Below, piece after piece: positions 1-7,194 of a stretch of DNA of 64,000 nucleotides. Made by a program: the position numbers and the translations under genes. Every line of letters begins with the position of its first letter. Position 1 is the first letter of the stretch. Below the pieces are notes generated by a model. The model made no database searches and was not told the DNA's origin. It was given only the letters and a program-made list of their open reading frames with translations. Source of the DNA: Eubacterium maltosivorans (GTDB lineage Bacteria; Bacillota; Clostridia; Eubacteriales; Eubacteriaceae); contig NZ_CP029487.1 of assembly GCF_002441855.2 (NCBI RefSeq), positions 2,294,001-2,358,000 of the forward strand, in the 5' to 3' direction.

Positions 1-24
1 ATGAAATGAACGGAGGTAATTCAA

Positions 25-918
25 ATGTATTTTGTCACCTATCAATACGCATCTTTTAGCGAAGCGGGTATACTCACCGCAGATTTCAAACGTGTGGTAC
101 CTGTTACCACCATCGGCAAGGTGCTCGGCCTCAAGCTGCCTGAACAGATGACGGACTTTATCCGTTTAGCCGACGACGCCCTGATCGCTTCTACCTCAAA
201 AGCCATGGCCGACAACCCCAATATGGGCATTAACCTGAACTCTGTCAAGCTGCTGGCTCCCATCCCCAAGCCTGAGCGCAATATTTTCTGCCTTGGCAAA
301 AATTACACCGAGCATGTAAAGGAGATCAAAAATATTCCAGGCCTCGGCGCGGCTCCGGAAAGCCCCATCTATTTTTCCAAGCTCTCCTCATCGGTCACCG
401 GTCCCGATTCGGTTATCCTGTCCCACGCCAATGCCACCAAACAGATTGACTACGAAGCTGAGCTGGCCGTTATCATTGGCAAAGAGGGCTCAGATATCGC
501 CAAATCGGACGCTGAAGCCTACGTTTTTGGTTACACCGTCGCCAATGACATCACCGCCAGAGACCTCCAGAAAAAGCATTCTCAGTGGTATAAAGGCAAA
601 TCCCTGGATACCTTCTGCCCGCTGGGCCCAGCCATTGTTCACAAAAGCGCGCTGCCCCTTCCTTTGAATCTCGGTATCCGCTGCCGCGTCAATGGTGAAA
701 CCCGTCAGGAATCCACCACCGGACACATGATCTTTGATATTCCCACCATCATCAGTGATTTGTCCCAGGGCGTGACCCTGTACCCCGGCGACATCATCCT
801 GACCGGAACCCCGGCCGGCGTTGGTCTTGCCCAGGACCCGCCCGCCTTCCTGAAACACGGCGACATCGTCGAAGCCGAAATCGAAAAGATCGGCATTCTC
901 AGAAATCATATACAGTAG
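25..918 (+). CDS. Fumarylacetoacetate hydrolase (FAH) family protein
   Basis: A 297-residue member of the FAH superfamily, which hydrolyses or decarboxylates C-C bonds in beta-dicarbonyl-type acids using a divalent metal. The N-terminal third is the small FAH_N-like domain. The catalytic part carries FCLGKNYTEH at about residue 87, the metal-binding acidic motif DYEAELAV (about 142-149), the VANDITARDLQ block and the C-terminal YPGDIILTGTPAGVG signature. The start is supported by CGGAGG nine bases before the ATG. It stands alone and ends before a strong hairpin at 1009. Substrate cannot be told from sequence; 2-hydroxyhepta-2,4-dienedioate isomerase, acylpyruvase and oxaloacetate decarboxylase activities all occur in this family. 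Confidence 0.9.
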   Translation: MYFVTYQYASFSEAGILTADFKRVVPVTTIGKVLGLKLPEQMTDFIRLADDALIASTSKAMADNPNMGINLNSVKLLAPIPKPERNIFCLGKNYTEHVKEIKNIPGLGAAPESPIYFSKLSSSVTGPDSVILSHANATKQIDYEAELAVIIGKEGSDIAKSDAEAYVFGYTVANDITARDLQKKHSQWYKGKSLDTFCPLGPAIVHKSALPLPLNLGIRCRVNGETRQESTTGHMIFDIPTIISDLSQGVTLYPGDIILTGTPAGVGLAQDPPAFLKHGDIVEAEIEKIGILRNHIQ

Positions 919-1008
919 AAATGACGCTGGGAGATTTTCAACAATATGCGGCAATCCCGAAAAATTCCCCGCCGCTCCCCCGCTAAACATCTTTTCCCCA
1001 CCCATACG

Positions 1009-1081
1009 CCTCCCGAAATCCTGAAAACTTTTTTTGCCGGATTATTTAAAAGAAGTTTTCAGGATTTCGGGAGGTGTTTTT
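1009..1081. terminator. Long perfect hairpin followed by a T run, related to the one at 5577
   Basis: A perfect 21-bp stem (1009-1029 with 1054-1074) with a 24-nt loop, followed by TGTTTTT. It probably terminates the FAH gene. The outer arm CCTCCCGAAATCC is shared with the hairpin at 5577-5640 on the other side of the corrinoid-protein module. Confidence 0.75.
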
Positions 1082-1182
1082 CTTAAAGAATACACGCTGT
1101 TTTTATGTAAATTAGTGTAATTCCTCCTGTACTTCCTTCGAAACAGATAAATTTTTGTTTTTTGTCATTTTCGAGCAAAAAA

Positions 1183-1197
1183 TCGAAAGCGTTTTCT
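1183..1197. promoter_or_regulatory. cre-like (CcpA) site overlapping the -35 of the first corrinoid gene
   Basis: TCGAAAGCGTTTTCT matches the catabolite-responsive-element palindrome (TGAAAGCGCTTTCA type) at most core positions, including AAAGCG and TTTTC. It abuts the -35 box at 1197, a position expected to give repression. Assignment to CcpA is inference. Confidence 0.45.
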
Positions 1198-1225
1198 TGA
1201 CAACGGATTCAAAAGGGAGTATCAT
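1197..1225 (+). promoter_or_regulatory. Sigma-A type promoter of the first corrinoid gene
   Basis: A consensus TTGACA at 1197-1202 is followed after 17 bp by TATCAT at 1220-1225. A perfect TATAAT also lies at 1225-1230 but 22 bp from the -35, so the first spacing is preferred. Confidence 0.6.
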
Positions 1226-1239
1226 ATAATCACAAACAA

Positions 1240-1257
1240 CACATGTACACACATGTG
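1240..1257. promoter_or_regulatory. Palindromic operator-like site in the leader
   Basis: CACATGT and ACATGTG form a perfect inverted repeat separated by 4 bp, about 10 bp downstream of the predicted transcription start. A regulator bound here would block transcription. The GntR protein encoded at 2828 is a candidate binder, but this is a guess. Confidence 0.4.
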
Positions 1258-1305
1258 CTTACTGAAAAATTATTTATTCAAAAAATGAAGGGATGGTATT
1301 TTAAA

Positions 1306-1938
1306 ATGGCAGATTGGAAAAATTTAACACAGGCAGTTGGAGACTTAGAAGAAGACGATGTAATGGAAATCTTAAATGATTTCGTAGCTACAAATCCTAC
1401 CGAAGCAGAAGCTGAAGAAGCAGTTGCAGCTTGCCAGGCTGGTATGGCTGTTGTTGGTGATTTATTCGAAGAAGGCGAATATTTTGTTGGGGACTTAATT
1501 TTCGCAGGCGAATTATTAACCGAAGCAATCAATGTATTAAAACCAGTATTAGGCAGCGGCGACACAGCAGTTGCTGGCACAATCTTAATCGGTACCGCTC
1601 ACGGCGATTTACATGACATCGGTAAAAATATCTTCAGAAGCATGGCTGAAGCAGCTGGTTTCCAGGTTACTGACTTAGGTATTGACGTAGCAATCGACAC
1701 ATTTGTTGAAAAAGCTAAAGAAATCAAACCGGACATCATCGGTATCAGCGGCGTTTTAACCCTGGCTATCGACTCTATGAAAGAAACTTCAGATGCTCTG
1801 AAAGCAGCTGGCGTAGACTCTAAATTAATCATTGGTGGTAACCCTGTTACTAAAGAAGCCTGCGAATATGTTGGCGCTGATGACTTCACAACAAATGCTG
1901 CTGAAGGCGTTAAGATTTGCCAGGCATGGGTTGGCTGA
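1306..1938 (+). CDS. Methyltransferase corrinoid protein (MtaC/MtbC/MttC family)
   Basis: A 210-residue methyl carrier of the three-component methyltransferase type: a substrate methyltransferase would methylate its Co(I) corrinoid and a second enzyme pass the methyl group to tetrahydrofolate. Residues 1-85 are the helical cap (B12-binding-2) domain; residues about 90-210 the Rossmann B12 domain with GDLHDIGKN, where His103 is the expected lower cobalt ligand, then GISGVLT and IIGGNPV. An upstream in-frame ATG at 1243 lies inside the operator palindrome, so the ATG at 1306, preceded by AAGGGATGG, is chosen. Codon use is strikingly TTA/GAA/GCA-rich, unlike the GC-richer neighbours and like a very highly expressed gene. 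No substrate methyltransferase gene is adjacent. Confidence 0.9.
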   Translation: MADWKNLTQAVGDLEEDDVMEILNDFVATNPTEAEAEEAVAACQAGMAVVGDLFEEGEYFVGDLIFAGELLTEAINVLKPVLGSGDTAVAGTILIGTAHGDLHDIGKNIFRSMAEAAGFQVTDLGIDVAIDTFVEKAKEIKPDIIGISGVLTLAIDSMKETSDALKAAGVDSKLIIGGNPVTKEACEYVGADDFTTNAAEGVKICQAWVG

Positions 1939-1966
1939 GACAAGTCCGTAAAGTAAGATCAAATAT

Positions 1967-1995
1967 AAAAAGACACCAATAATGGTGTCTTTTTT
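1967..1995 (+). terminator. Rho-independent terminator of the first corrinoid gene
   Basis: AAAAGACACC and GGTGTCTTTT form a 10-bp stem followed by more T residues, 30 bp after the stop codon. Confidence 0.85.
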
Positions 1996-2111
1996 AATTT
2001 CTTTTTTATCTTATGTCTAGATTTGTATATACAGGTTAGTATAAGTATGTTATAATAAAGACAAAACGATTTCAGATTGTTTGAATTTTTTAAGGTTATT
2101 AAGATAATTTT

Positions 2112-2139
2112 TTCACAAACAATCTTTTTATGGTATAAT
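2112..2139 (+). promoter_or_regulatory. Promoter of the second corrinoid gene/GntR operon
   Basis: TTCACA (2112-2117), 16-bp spacer, TATAAT (2134-2139), 44 bp before the start codon. Confidence 0.55.
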
Positions 2140-2153
2140 TTTTGAATAATTCT

Positions 2154-2167
2154 TTGTGTGAACACAA
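2154..2167. promoter_or_regulatory. Operator-like palindrome upstream of the GntR-containing operon
   Basis: TTGTGT-GA-ACACAA is a perfect inverted repeat located just downstream of the predicted transcription start. Its place in front of an operon that encodes a GntR regulator suggests autoregulation; the binder is not proven. Confidence 0.4.
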
Positions 2168-2182
2168 GTTAGGTAAAGAATC

Positions 2183-2824
2183 ATGAAAGAGAGTATTGTA
2201 AGATCAGTAGAAGGGTTGTATGAGCAAAGGACACTAGAGCTGGTAAAAATCGCCGTGCGCAAGGGGTTCACCCCGCTCCAGATTTTAGACTGGCTGCGCA
2301 TTGGCATGGAACGGGTCGGAGATCACTATGAGAAATGTGACTATTTCATCGCAGACCTTATTTTTGCCGGCATTATCTTTCAGGAGGTTATGGATCTTGA
2401 CGAACTGAAAGCGCTGTATGCCATGCCGGCAGTGCCCAGAATGGGTAAAATTGTTGTCGCTTCTGTTTACGGAGACTGCCACGACATTGGAAAAAATATT
2501 TTTGCCTCCTTTGCAACCACAGCAGGCTTTGAAGTCATCGACATTGGCATCGATGTGCCTTCTCCCACTATTCTTGAGAAGGTACAGGAACACAAGCCTG
2601 ATATTATCGGCCTCAGCGGCATGCAGCAGGAAACAACCATCGAAATGAAAAAAATCACCGACGGTCTCGAAGATCTCGGCATAAGAGATCAGATACGTGT
2701 GATGATCGGCGGAGCATGTGTGGATGACGGCGTAACGCATCTCAGTGTGGGCGCAGATTATGGCACAAAGGACGTAACCAAAGCGGTGGAAATATGCAAA
2801 CAATGGATACAGGAGAAAAAGTAA
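2183..2824 (+). CDS. Second methyltransferase corrinoid protein (MtaC/MtbC-like)
   Basis: A 213-residue paralogue of the protein at 1306 with the same two-domain layout: a helical cap (residues 1-80) and a B12-binding Rossmann domain with GDCHDIGKN (His100 as expected cobalt ligand), GLSGMQQ and MIGGACV. Unlike the first copy it uses ordinary codons for this genome, so it is probably expressed at a lower level. It is followed after 3 bp by the GntR regulator and so is likely cotranscribed with it. The pairing suggests either a regulatory role, with the corrinoid protein sensing methylation state, or a methyl carrier whose methyltransferase is encoded elsewhere. No visible Shine-Dalgarno is strong here. 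Confidence 0.88.
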   Translation: MKESIVRSVEGLYEQRTLELVKIAVRKGFTPLQILDWLRIGMERVGDHYEKCDYFIADLIFAGIIFQEVMDLDELKALYAMPAVPRMGKIVVASVYGDCHDIGKNIFASFATTAGFEVIDIGIDVPSPTILEKVQEHKPDIIGLSGMQQETTIEMKKITDGLEDLGIRDQIRVMIGGACVDDGVTHLSVGADYGTKDVTKAVEICKQWIQEKK

Positions 2825-2827
2825 GTC

Positions 2828-3532
2828 ATGGGTGCACCTGAATATATTAAAATTGTCGAAGCGATAAAAAACAAAATAACCAGCCAGGAGCTTGAGCCCG
2901 GGGACGCTATCCAGTCAGAGAACCTTCTCTGCGAGGAATTTAACGTCAGCCGGATGACCGTGCGCAAGGGTCTGGCTGTACTCGTCAATGAGGGCTACAT
3001 CTATTCAATTCCCGGCAAGGGCAATTATGTCTGCGAGCCAGATCTGGACCAGTACATCCTCCATTACAATGAGATGGCGCCTGGAAACGAGCGTGGCGAT
3101 GAAGTCCGCCTGATTGAGGTGAATGTTGTCAAGCCAAGCTATGAGGTTGGCTTTAACCTGGAAATTCCCGAAACCAAGCACGTCATCGTGGTAAAACGTA
3201 TTTTTTTAAAGGATGGTTTCCCCACCGCCTATGATATTAAATACATTCCCTACTACCGTGGGATTCCAATTGTTGAAAAGGAAATCCGCTACGCGACCTT
3301 CCCGGAAATGGTGGCCAAGAAAAATTCAATTTTTGCCATGACCAAAAAGCTTAAAATCCGGGCGGCCATCGCAGAAGACGAAACAGCCAGAAACCTTGAA
3401 ATCCCTGTGGGGATGCCTCTTTTAGTTGTTGAGGAAAAGCTGCTGGATGAAAAGGACAAGCCTATCGGCTGGGGGATGATGTACCTGGCAGGTGAAGACG
3501 CTGGCCTCGAAGCGGTTGCTTCCTTTGATTGA
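2828..3532 (+). CDS. GntR-family transcriptional regulator, HutC/UTRA type
   Basis: A 234-residue regulator. Residues 1-70 are the winged helix-turn-helix with the family hallmarks PGDAIQSENLLCEEFNVSR and the TVRKGLAVLVNEGYIYSIPGKGNYV recognition/wing segment (longer motif at residues 40-65). Residues 90-230 match the UTRA ligand-binding fold typical of the HutC subfamily. It starts 3 bp after the second corrinoid gene; an AGGAG 12 bases upstream of ATG is inside that gene. Likely targets are the palindromes at 1240 and 2154. The ligand is unknown; the context suggests a methylated growth substrate or a product of its metabolism. Confidence 0.88.
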   Translation: MGAPEYIKIVEAIKNKITSQELEPGDAIQSENLLCEEFNVSRMTVRKGLAVLVNEGYIYSIPGKGNYVCEPDLDQYILHYNEMAPGNERGDEVRLIEVNVVKPSYEVGFNLEIPETKHVIVVKRIFLKDGFPTAYDIKYIPYYRGIPIVEKEIRYATFPEMVAKKNSIFAMTKKLKIRAAIAEDETARNLEIPVGMPLLVVEEKLLDEKDKPIGWGMMYLAGEDAGLEAVASFD

Positions 3533-3546
3533 TGGGAGCGGATTTT

Positions 3547-5412
3547 ATGAAAAAGCAAAAAATTCAATATAAACGCTTCTCAAGAGAGACCTTCGGCTTA
3601 TTTCGCTTTAATTTCTGGCCCCTGGTCATTTTCGAAATTCTGTATTCTTTCTGCGGAAGCACGATTATCTTTCCTGTGACTGGGTTTATTCTAAAGCATT
3701 CACTCTCGGCCGCAGGACTTTTCTATATTACAGGCTCCAATATCAGCGAGCTGCTCAGGCATCCGGCGCTCTGGATTGTCGGGCTTGCACTTTTACTCAT
3801 TCTGGCCTTTTATACCCTCATCGAATTTACCACGCTGGCTGTCTGCTTTCACGAAAGCCTCGCCGGACGAAAGGTTCAGATCATCCCTTTGATGCGAAGC
3901 GGCTTTAAACGGGCTCTGGCAATTTTTAAACCTAAGAATTTTCTGATGATTCTTTTCCTGATCCTCATTATCCCGTTTATGAATATGATGGTCACCTCCA
4001 ATTTTATAGGAGAACTCACCATTCCAGGCTTTATCTCAGATTATATTGCCGACTCCCCGCTTTTATCTGTTATTTTTATGGCTTTGGTTGCCTTTTTGGC
4101 CGTCCTTGTCATCCGATGGCTTTTTGTTTTTAATATTTTTATTTTAAAGGATTCATCCTTTAAAACTGCCCGGCATCAAAGTGCAAAGCTGATTAAAGGA
4201 CGTTTTTTCCACACATTGTGGCGTTTTTTCCTCTGGAATCTCTTTCTCGCGTTTATCAGCTTGCTCGCAGCACTGGTATTTTTACTGACCTGTATTATTC
4301 CGGCTGCCCTGATCATTGAGTATATCCAGGGAATGAGCGATCCTTCCTTCTGGTTTACGCTTTTGATCAGTTTGGTTTCCATCATTTTTCTTCTGGGCTC
4401 GAGTATCCTGGACGCGGTCGTCACACCGCTTAACTTTGCTTTTATCTCAAAGCTTTATGAGGCTTACTCTAAAGCCGACAATGCCGTGCCCGAAGATATA
4501 CTGCTGGTTGAAAACAACCTATCCCTCGCCCCTCAGAAAAAGCATCTGGTCATCGCCGCCTGTGTGCTGCTGGTTATTTCCATCGGGATTAAGAGCGCGC
4601 AGATCATACTGGCCTTTGACGGCGATACTGCCGATATCCTGCTGAGCGGTCCCCAAATTACTGGACACCGCGGCAATTCCACCGAGGCGCCGGAAAATAC
4701 CCGGGCTGCGCTGGAGGCTGCCATTGCCAACAACGCCGATTATGTGGAGATCGATATCGCAGAGACAAAAGATGGTGTTCTGGTTGTTTCACATGACAAT
4801 AACATCAAGCGGATTTCTGGACAGGATATTGATATCTGGAACAGTAATTATGATGATATCAAGGACATTGACATTGGCAGCTGGTTCTCACCCGAGTTCA
4901 GCGGCGAGCGTCTCATGACTTTGGATGAGGCCATTGAGACCTGCCGGGGCAAGGTAAAAATGAACATCGAGCTCAAACCCACTTCCCACGATCACGAATT
5001 TGTGGAAAAGGCTGTAGAAGTTATTCAGAAACAGAATTTTAAGGATGAGTGTATTCTCGCTTCACTGGATTACGCCACCATTGAACGGGTAAAGCAAATT
5101 GATCCCAGCATCCGCACTGCTTATATCAGCGCCATTGCCTACGGTGACATTGATACCCTTCCGGTGGATGCCTTCAGTATTGAGGCCACCTTTGTCAACA
5201 AAACGCTTGTCAATGCGGTTCATCGGCAGAATAAAGATATTTATGTCTGGACAGTAGACAACGAGGAACTCATTGACAATATGATCGACCTCAATGTTGA
5301 TAACATTATCACCGACGACGTGCCTCTGGCCAAGGAGCTGGTAAAAGAAAACGGCATTAACAGCCAGGATATTCTCAGAAAGACGCTCGAGCAAATTGTA
5401 TTCGGTATGTAA
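3547..5412 (+). CDS. Membrane-anchored glycerophosphodiester phosphodiesterase
   Basis: A 621-residue two-part protein. The N-terminal half (about 20-350) contains eight or so hydrophobic segments, matching the glycerophosphoryl diester phosphodiesterase membrane domain. The C-terminal half (about 365-610) is the GDPD TIM barrel: GHRGNSTEAPENTR gives the first catalytic His and Arg, YVEIDIAETKDG the metal-binding Glu/Asp, and VVSHDNN the second His. It hydrolyses glycerophosphodiesters to glycerol-3-phosphate and an alcohol. The ATG at 3547 is preferred over 3529 because GGGAGCG precedes it; 3529 overlaps the GntR gene. Head-group alcohols such as choline are precursors of corrinoid-dependent demethylation substrates, so its place behind the corrinoid genes could be meaningful, but that is speculation. 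Confidence 0.9.
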   Translation: MKKQKIQYKRFSRETFGLFRFNFWPLVIFEILYSFCGSTIIFPVTGFILKHSLSAAGLFYITGSNISELLRHPALWIVGLALLLILAFYTLIEFTTLAVCFHESLAGRKVQIIPLMRSGFKRALAIFKPKNFLMILFLILIIPFMNMMVTSNFIGELTIPGFISDYIADSPLLSVIFMALVAFLAVLVIRWLFVFNIFILKDSSFKTARHQSAKLIKGRFFHTLWRFFLWNLFLAFISLLAALVFLLTCIIPAALIIEYIQGMSDPSFWFTLLISLVSIIFLLGSSILDAVVTPLNFAFISKLYEAYSKADNAVPEDILLVENNLSLAPQKKHLVIAACVLLVISIGIKSAQIILAFDGDTADILLSGPQITGHRGNSTEAPENTRAALEAAIANNADYVEIDIAETKDGVLVVSHDNNIKRISGQDIDIWNSNYDDIKDIDIGSWFSPEFSGERLMTLDEAIETCRGKVKMNIELKPTSHDHEFVEKAVEVIQKQNFKDECILASLDYATIERVKQIDPSIRTAYISAIAYGDIDTLPVDAFSIEATFVNKTLVNAVHRQNKDIYVWTVDNEELIDNMIDLNVDNIITDDVPLAKELVKENGINSQDILRKTLEQIVFGM

Positions 5413-5472
5413 ATTTTTTATTAAATCATAGAGAATTAAAGATATTCTAAAGGTTGAACGATTAGAATAGTA

Positions 5473-5565
5473 CTTGAGAGATAAACATCTCCCCTTTTTC
5501 TTTTCATTCCTAATTTATATAAAAGGCAGTGGGTATCGGAGCCCGTTGCTTTTTATTTTTTTGTT
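5473..5565 (+). terminator. Two successive terminator-like hairpins after the GDPD gene
   Basis: GAGAGAT/ATCTCCC followed by CCTTTTTCTTTT (5476-5503), and a second stem of AAGGCAGTGGG with CCCGTTGCTTT (5522-5552, several G-U pairs) followed by a long T-rich tract. Confidence 0.6.
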
Positions 5566-5576
5566 TTTAATCATAA

Positions 5577-5640
5577 AAAGGCCTCCCGAAATCCCGAATT
5601 CGCTGTTTGAAAACAGTTTTCGGGATTTCGGGAGGCTTTT
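5577..5640. repeat. Long hairpin related to the one at 1009-1074
   Basis: A perfect 22-bp stem (5577-5598 with 5619-5640) whose outer part GCCTCCCGAAATCC matches the hairpin at 1009. The loop holds a second small hairpin CTGTTT-GA-AAACAG (5603-5616). It can act as a bidirectional terminator between the convergent GDPD and tuf genes. The remaining sequence of the gap up to 5770 shows another short GC hairpin near 5720 (CCGGC-AAA-GCCGG) and nothing else recognisable. Confidence 0.7.
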
Positions 5641-5769
5641 TGCAGAATAAAATTAAAATTTCAGTTGCGGACGCTACATTGAAAAACAGATAAAAATGGC
5701 CGACGCCAAAAAAAGAAACCCGGCAAAGCCGGTGTTTCCACCAAAACTATCCACTATCAACTATCAACT

Positions 5770-5803
5770 AAAAAAAGGATCAGGCTCGAAAAAGCCTGAT
5801 CCT
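5770..5803 (-). terminator. Terminator of the tuf operon
   Basis: AGGATCAGGCT (5776-5786) and AGCCTGATCCT (5793-5803) pair perfectly; reading on the minus strand the stem is followed by a run of seven T. Confidence 0.9.
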
Positions 5804-5826
5804 CTAAATTCTATTCTAAACTAAAA

Positions 5827-7020
5827 TTAATCTGTAATAATCTTAGCAACGGCGCCGGAACCTACGGTACGGCCACCTTCACGGATCGCGAAACGTAAAC
5901 CTTCTTCGATCGCGATTGGGGTGATCAGGGTGATTTCCATTTCAACGTTGTCCCCTGGCATGACCATTTCGACGCCTTCTGGTAATTTGATATTACCGGT
6001 TACGTCGGTTGTTCTGAAGTAGAACTGTGGTCTGTAGCCATCGAAGAATGGGGTATGGCGGCCGCCTTCTTCTTTGGTCAGGACGTATACCTGGGCGGTG
6101 AAGTGGGTGTGTGGGTGGATGGAACCTGGTTTTGCCAGTACCTGTCCACGTTCGATCATGGTACGGTCGATCCCACGTAACAGGGCGCCGATGTTGTCGC
6201 CGGAGCGGCCTTCATCTAACAGCTTACGGAACATTTCAATCCCGGTTACAACGGTCTTTTTGATTTCGTGAATCCCGACGATTTCGACTTCGTCCCCGAC
6301 GTGTACCACGCCACGTTCGACTCTACCGGTTGCGACGGTACCACGGCCGGTGATGGAGAAGACGTCTTCTACTGGCATTAAGAATGGTTTGTCGGTGTCG
6401 CGTTCGGGTTCTGGAATGTATGCGTCTACTTCTTTCATCAGTTCGACGATTTTGTCGCCCCATTCGCCGTCTGGATCTTCTAAGGCTTTTAAAGCGGATC
6501 CGATAACGATTGGTGTGTCGTCTCCTGGGAATTCGTATTCGTCTAACAGTTCTCGAACTTCCATTTCGACCAGTTCTAATAATTCTTCATCGTCAACCAT
6601 GTCGGCTTTGTTTAAGAATACGATGATGTATGGTACGCCTACCTGACGGCTTAACAGGATGTGTTCACGGGTCTGTGGCATTGGGCCGTCGGCTGCGGAT
6701 ACGACTAAGATCGCGCCGTCCATCTGGGCTGCGCCGGTGATCATGTTTTTAACGTAGTCGGCATGGCCTGGGCAGTCGACGTGCGCGTAGTGGCGGGCGT
6801 CGGTTTCATATTCGACGTGGGCGGTTGAGATGGTGATCCCACGTTCTCTTTCTTCTGGTGCTTTATCGATGTTGTCGAAGGCTACCGCTTCACCGGTTCC
6901 GAAACGTTTGTTTAATACGGTGGTGATTGCTGCGGTTAATGTGGTTTTACCGTGGTCTACGTGACCGATGGTACCAATGTTAACATGTGGTTTGGATCTT
7001 TCAAATTTTTCCTTAGCCAT
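5827..7020 (-). CDS. tuf: Translation elongation factor Tu
   Basis: The GTPase that brings aminoacyl-tRNA to the ribosome. The 397-residue length is normal. The P-loop GHVDHGKTT, the switch [11 protein letters not shown] and NKAD motifs are intact, and the C-terminal barrel domains are complete ([10 protein letters not shown] near the end). Codon use is strongly biased (GGT, GTT, TCT), as expected for an abundant protein. It is the last gene of the L7Ae-rpsL-rpsG-fusA-tuf cluster, separated from fusA by 174 bp that contain a hairpin, so partial termination or an extra promoter there is possible. Confidence 0.98.
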   Translation of the reverse strand: MAKEKFERSKPHVNIGTIGHVDHGKTTLTAAITTVLNKRFGTGEAVAFDNIDKAPEERERGITISTAHVEYETDARHYAHVDCPGHADYVKNMITGAAQMDGAILVVSAADGPMPQTREHILLSRQVGVPYIIVFLNKADMVDDEELLELVEMEVRELLDEYEFPGDDTPIVIGSALKALEDPDGEWGDKIVELMKEVDAYIPEPERDTDKPFLMPVEDVFSITGRGTVATGRVERGVVHVGDEVEIVGIHEIKKTVVTGIEMFRKLLDEGRSGDNIGALLRGIDRTMIERGQVLAKPGSIHPHTHFTAQVYVLTKEEGGRHTPFFDGYRPQFYFRTTDVTGNIKLPEGVEMVMPGDNVEMEITLITPIAIEEGLRFAIREGGRTVGSGAVAKIITD

Positions 7021-7055
7021 TTTATTTCTCCTATTGTTATTTTAAATATTTAATG

Positions 7056-7083
7056 CGGTCTGCCGTAACGATCCGGCAGACCG
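7056..7083. other. Perfect hairpin between fusA and tuf
   Basis: CGGTCTGCCG (7056-7065) and CGGCAGACCG (7074-7083) form a 10-bp GC-rich stem. On the minus strand it is not followed by a clear T run, so it may be an mRNA stability or processing element rather than a terminator. A smaller stem CCGATTTC/GAAATCGG lies at about 7159-7179. Confidence 0.5.
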
Positions 7084-7194
7084 TTTGTTTTTTATAAGGT
7101 TCACAGATGCTTCGTTATCGCGCGCATTCGCCTTTCGGCTCATAGCTCTGCGCCCTACCGATTTCTAAAAGAAATCGGACTCGACTTTTCAGCT

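Noticed and set aside
1243-1305. In-frame ATG extending the first corrinoid protein by 21 residues
   Set aside because: The ATG lies inside the 7+7 palindrome and has no Shine-Dalgarno sequence, and the extension has no match to the family; the ATG at 1306 fits better.
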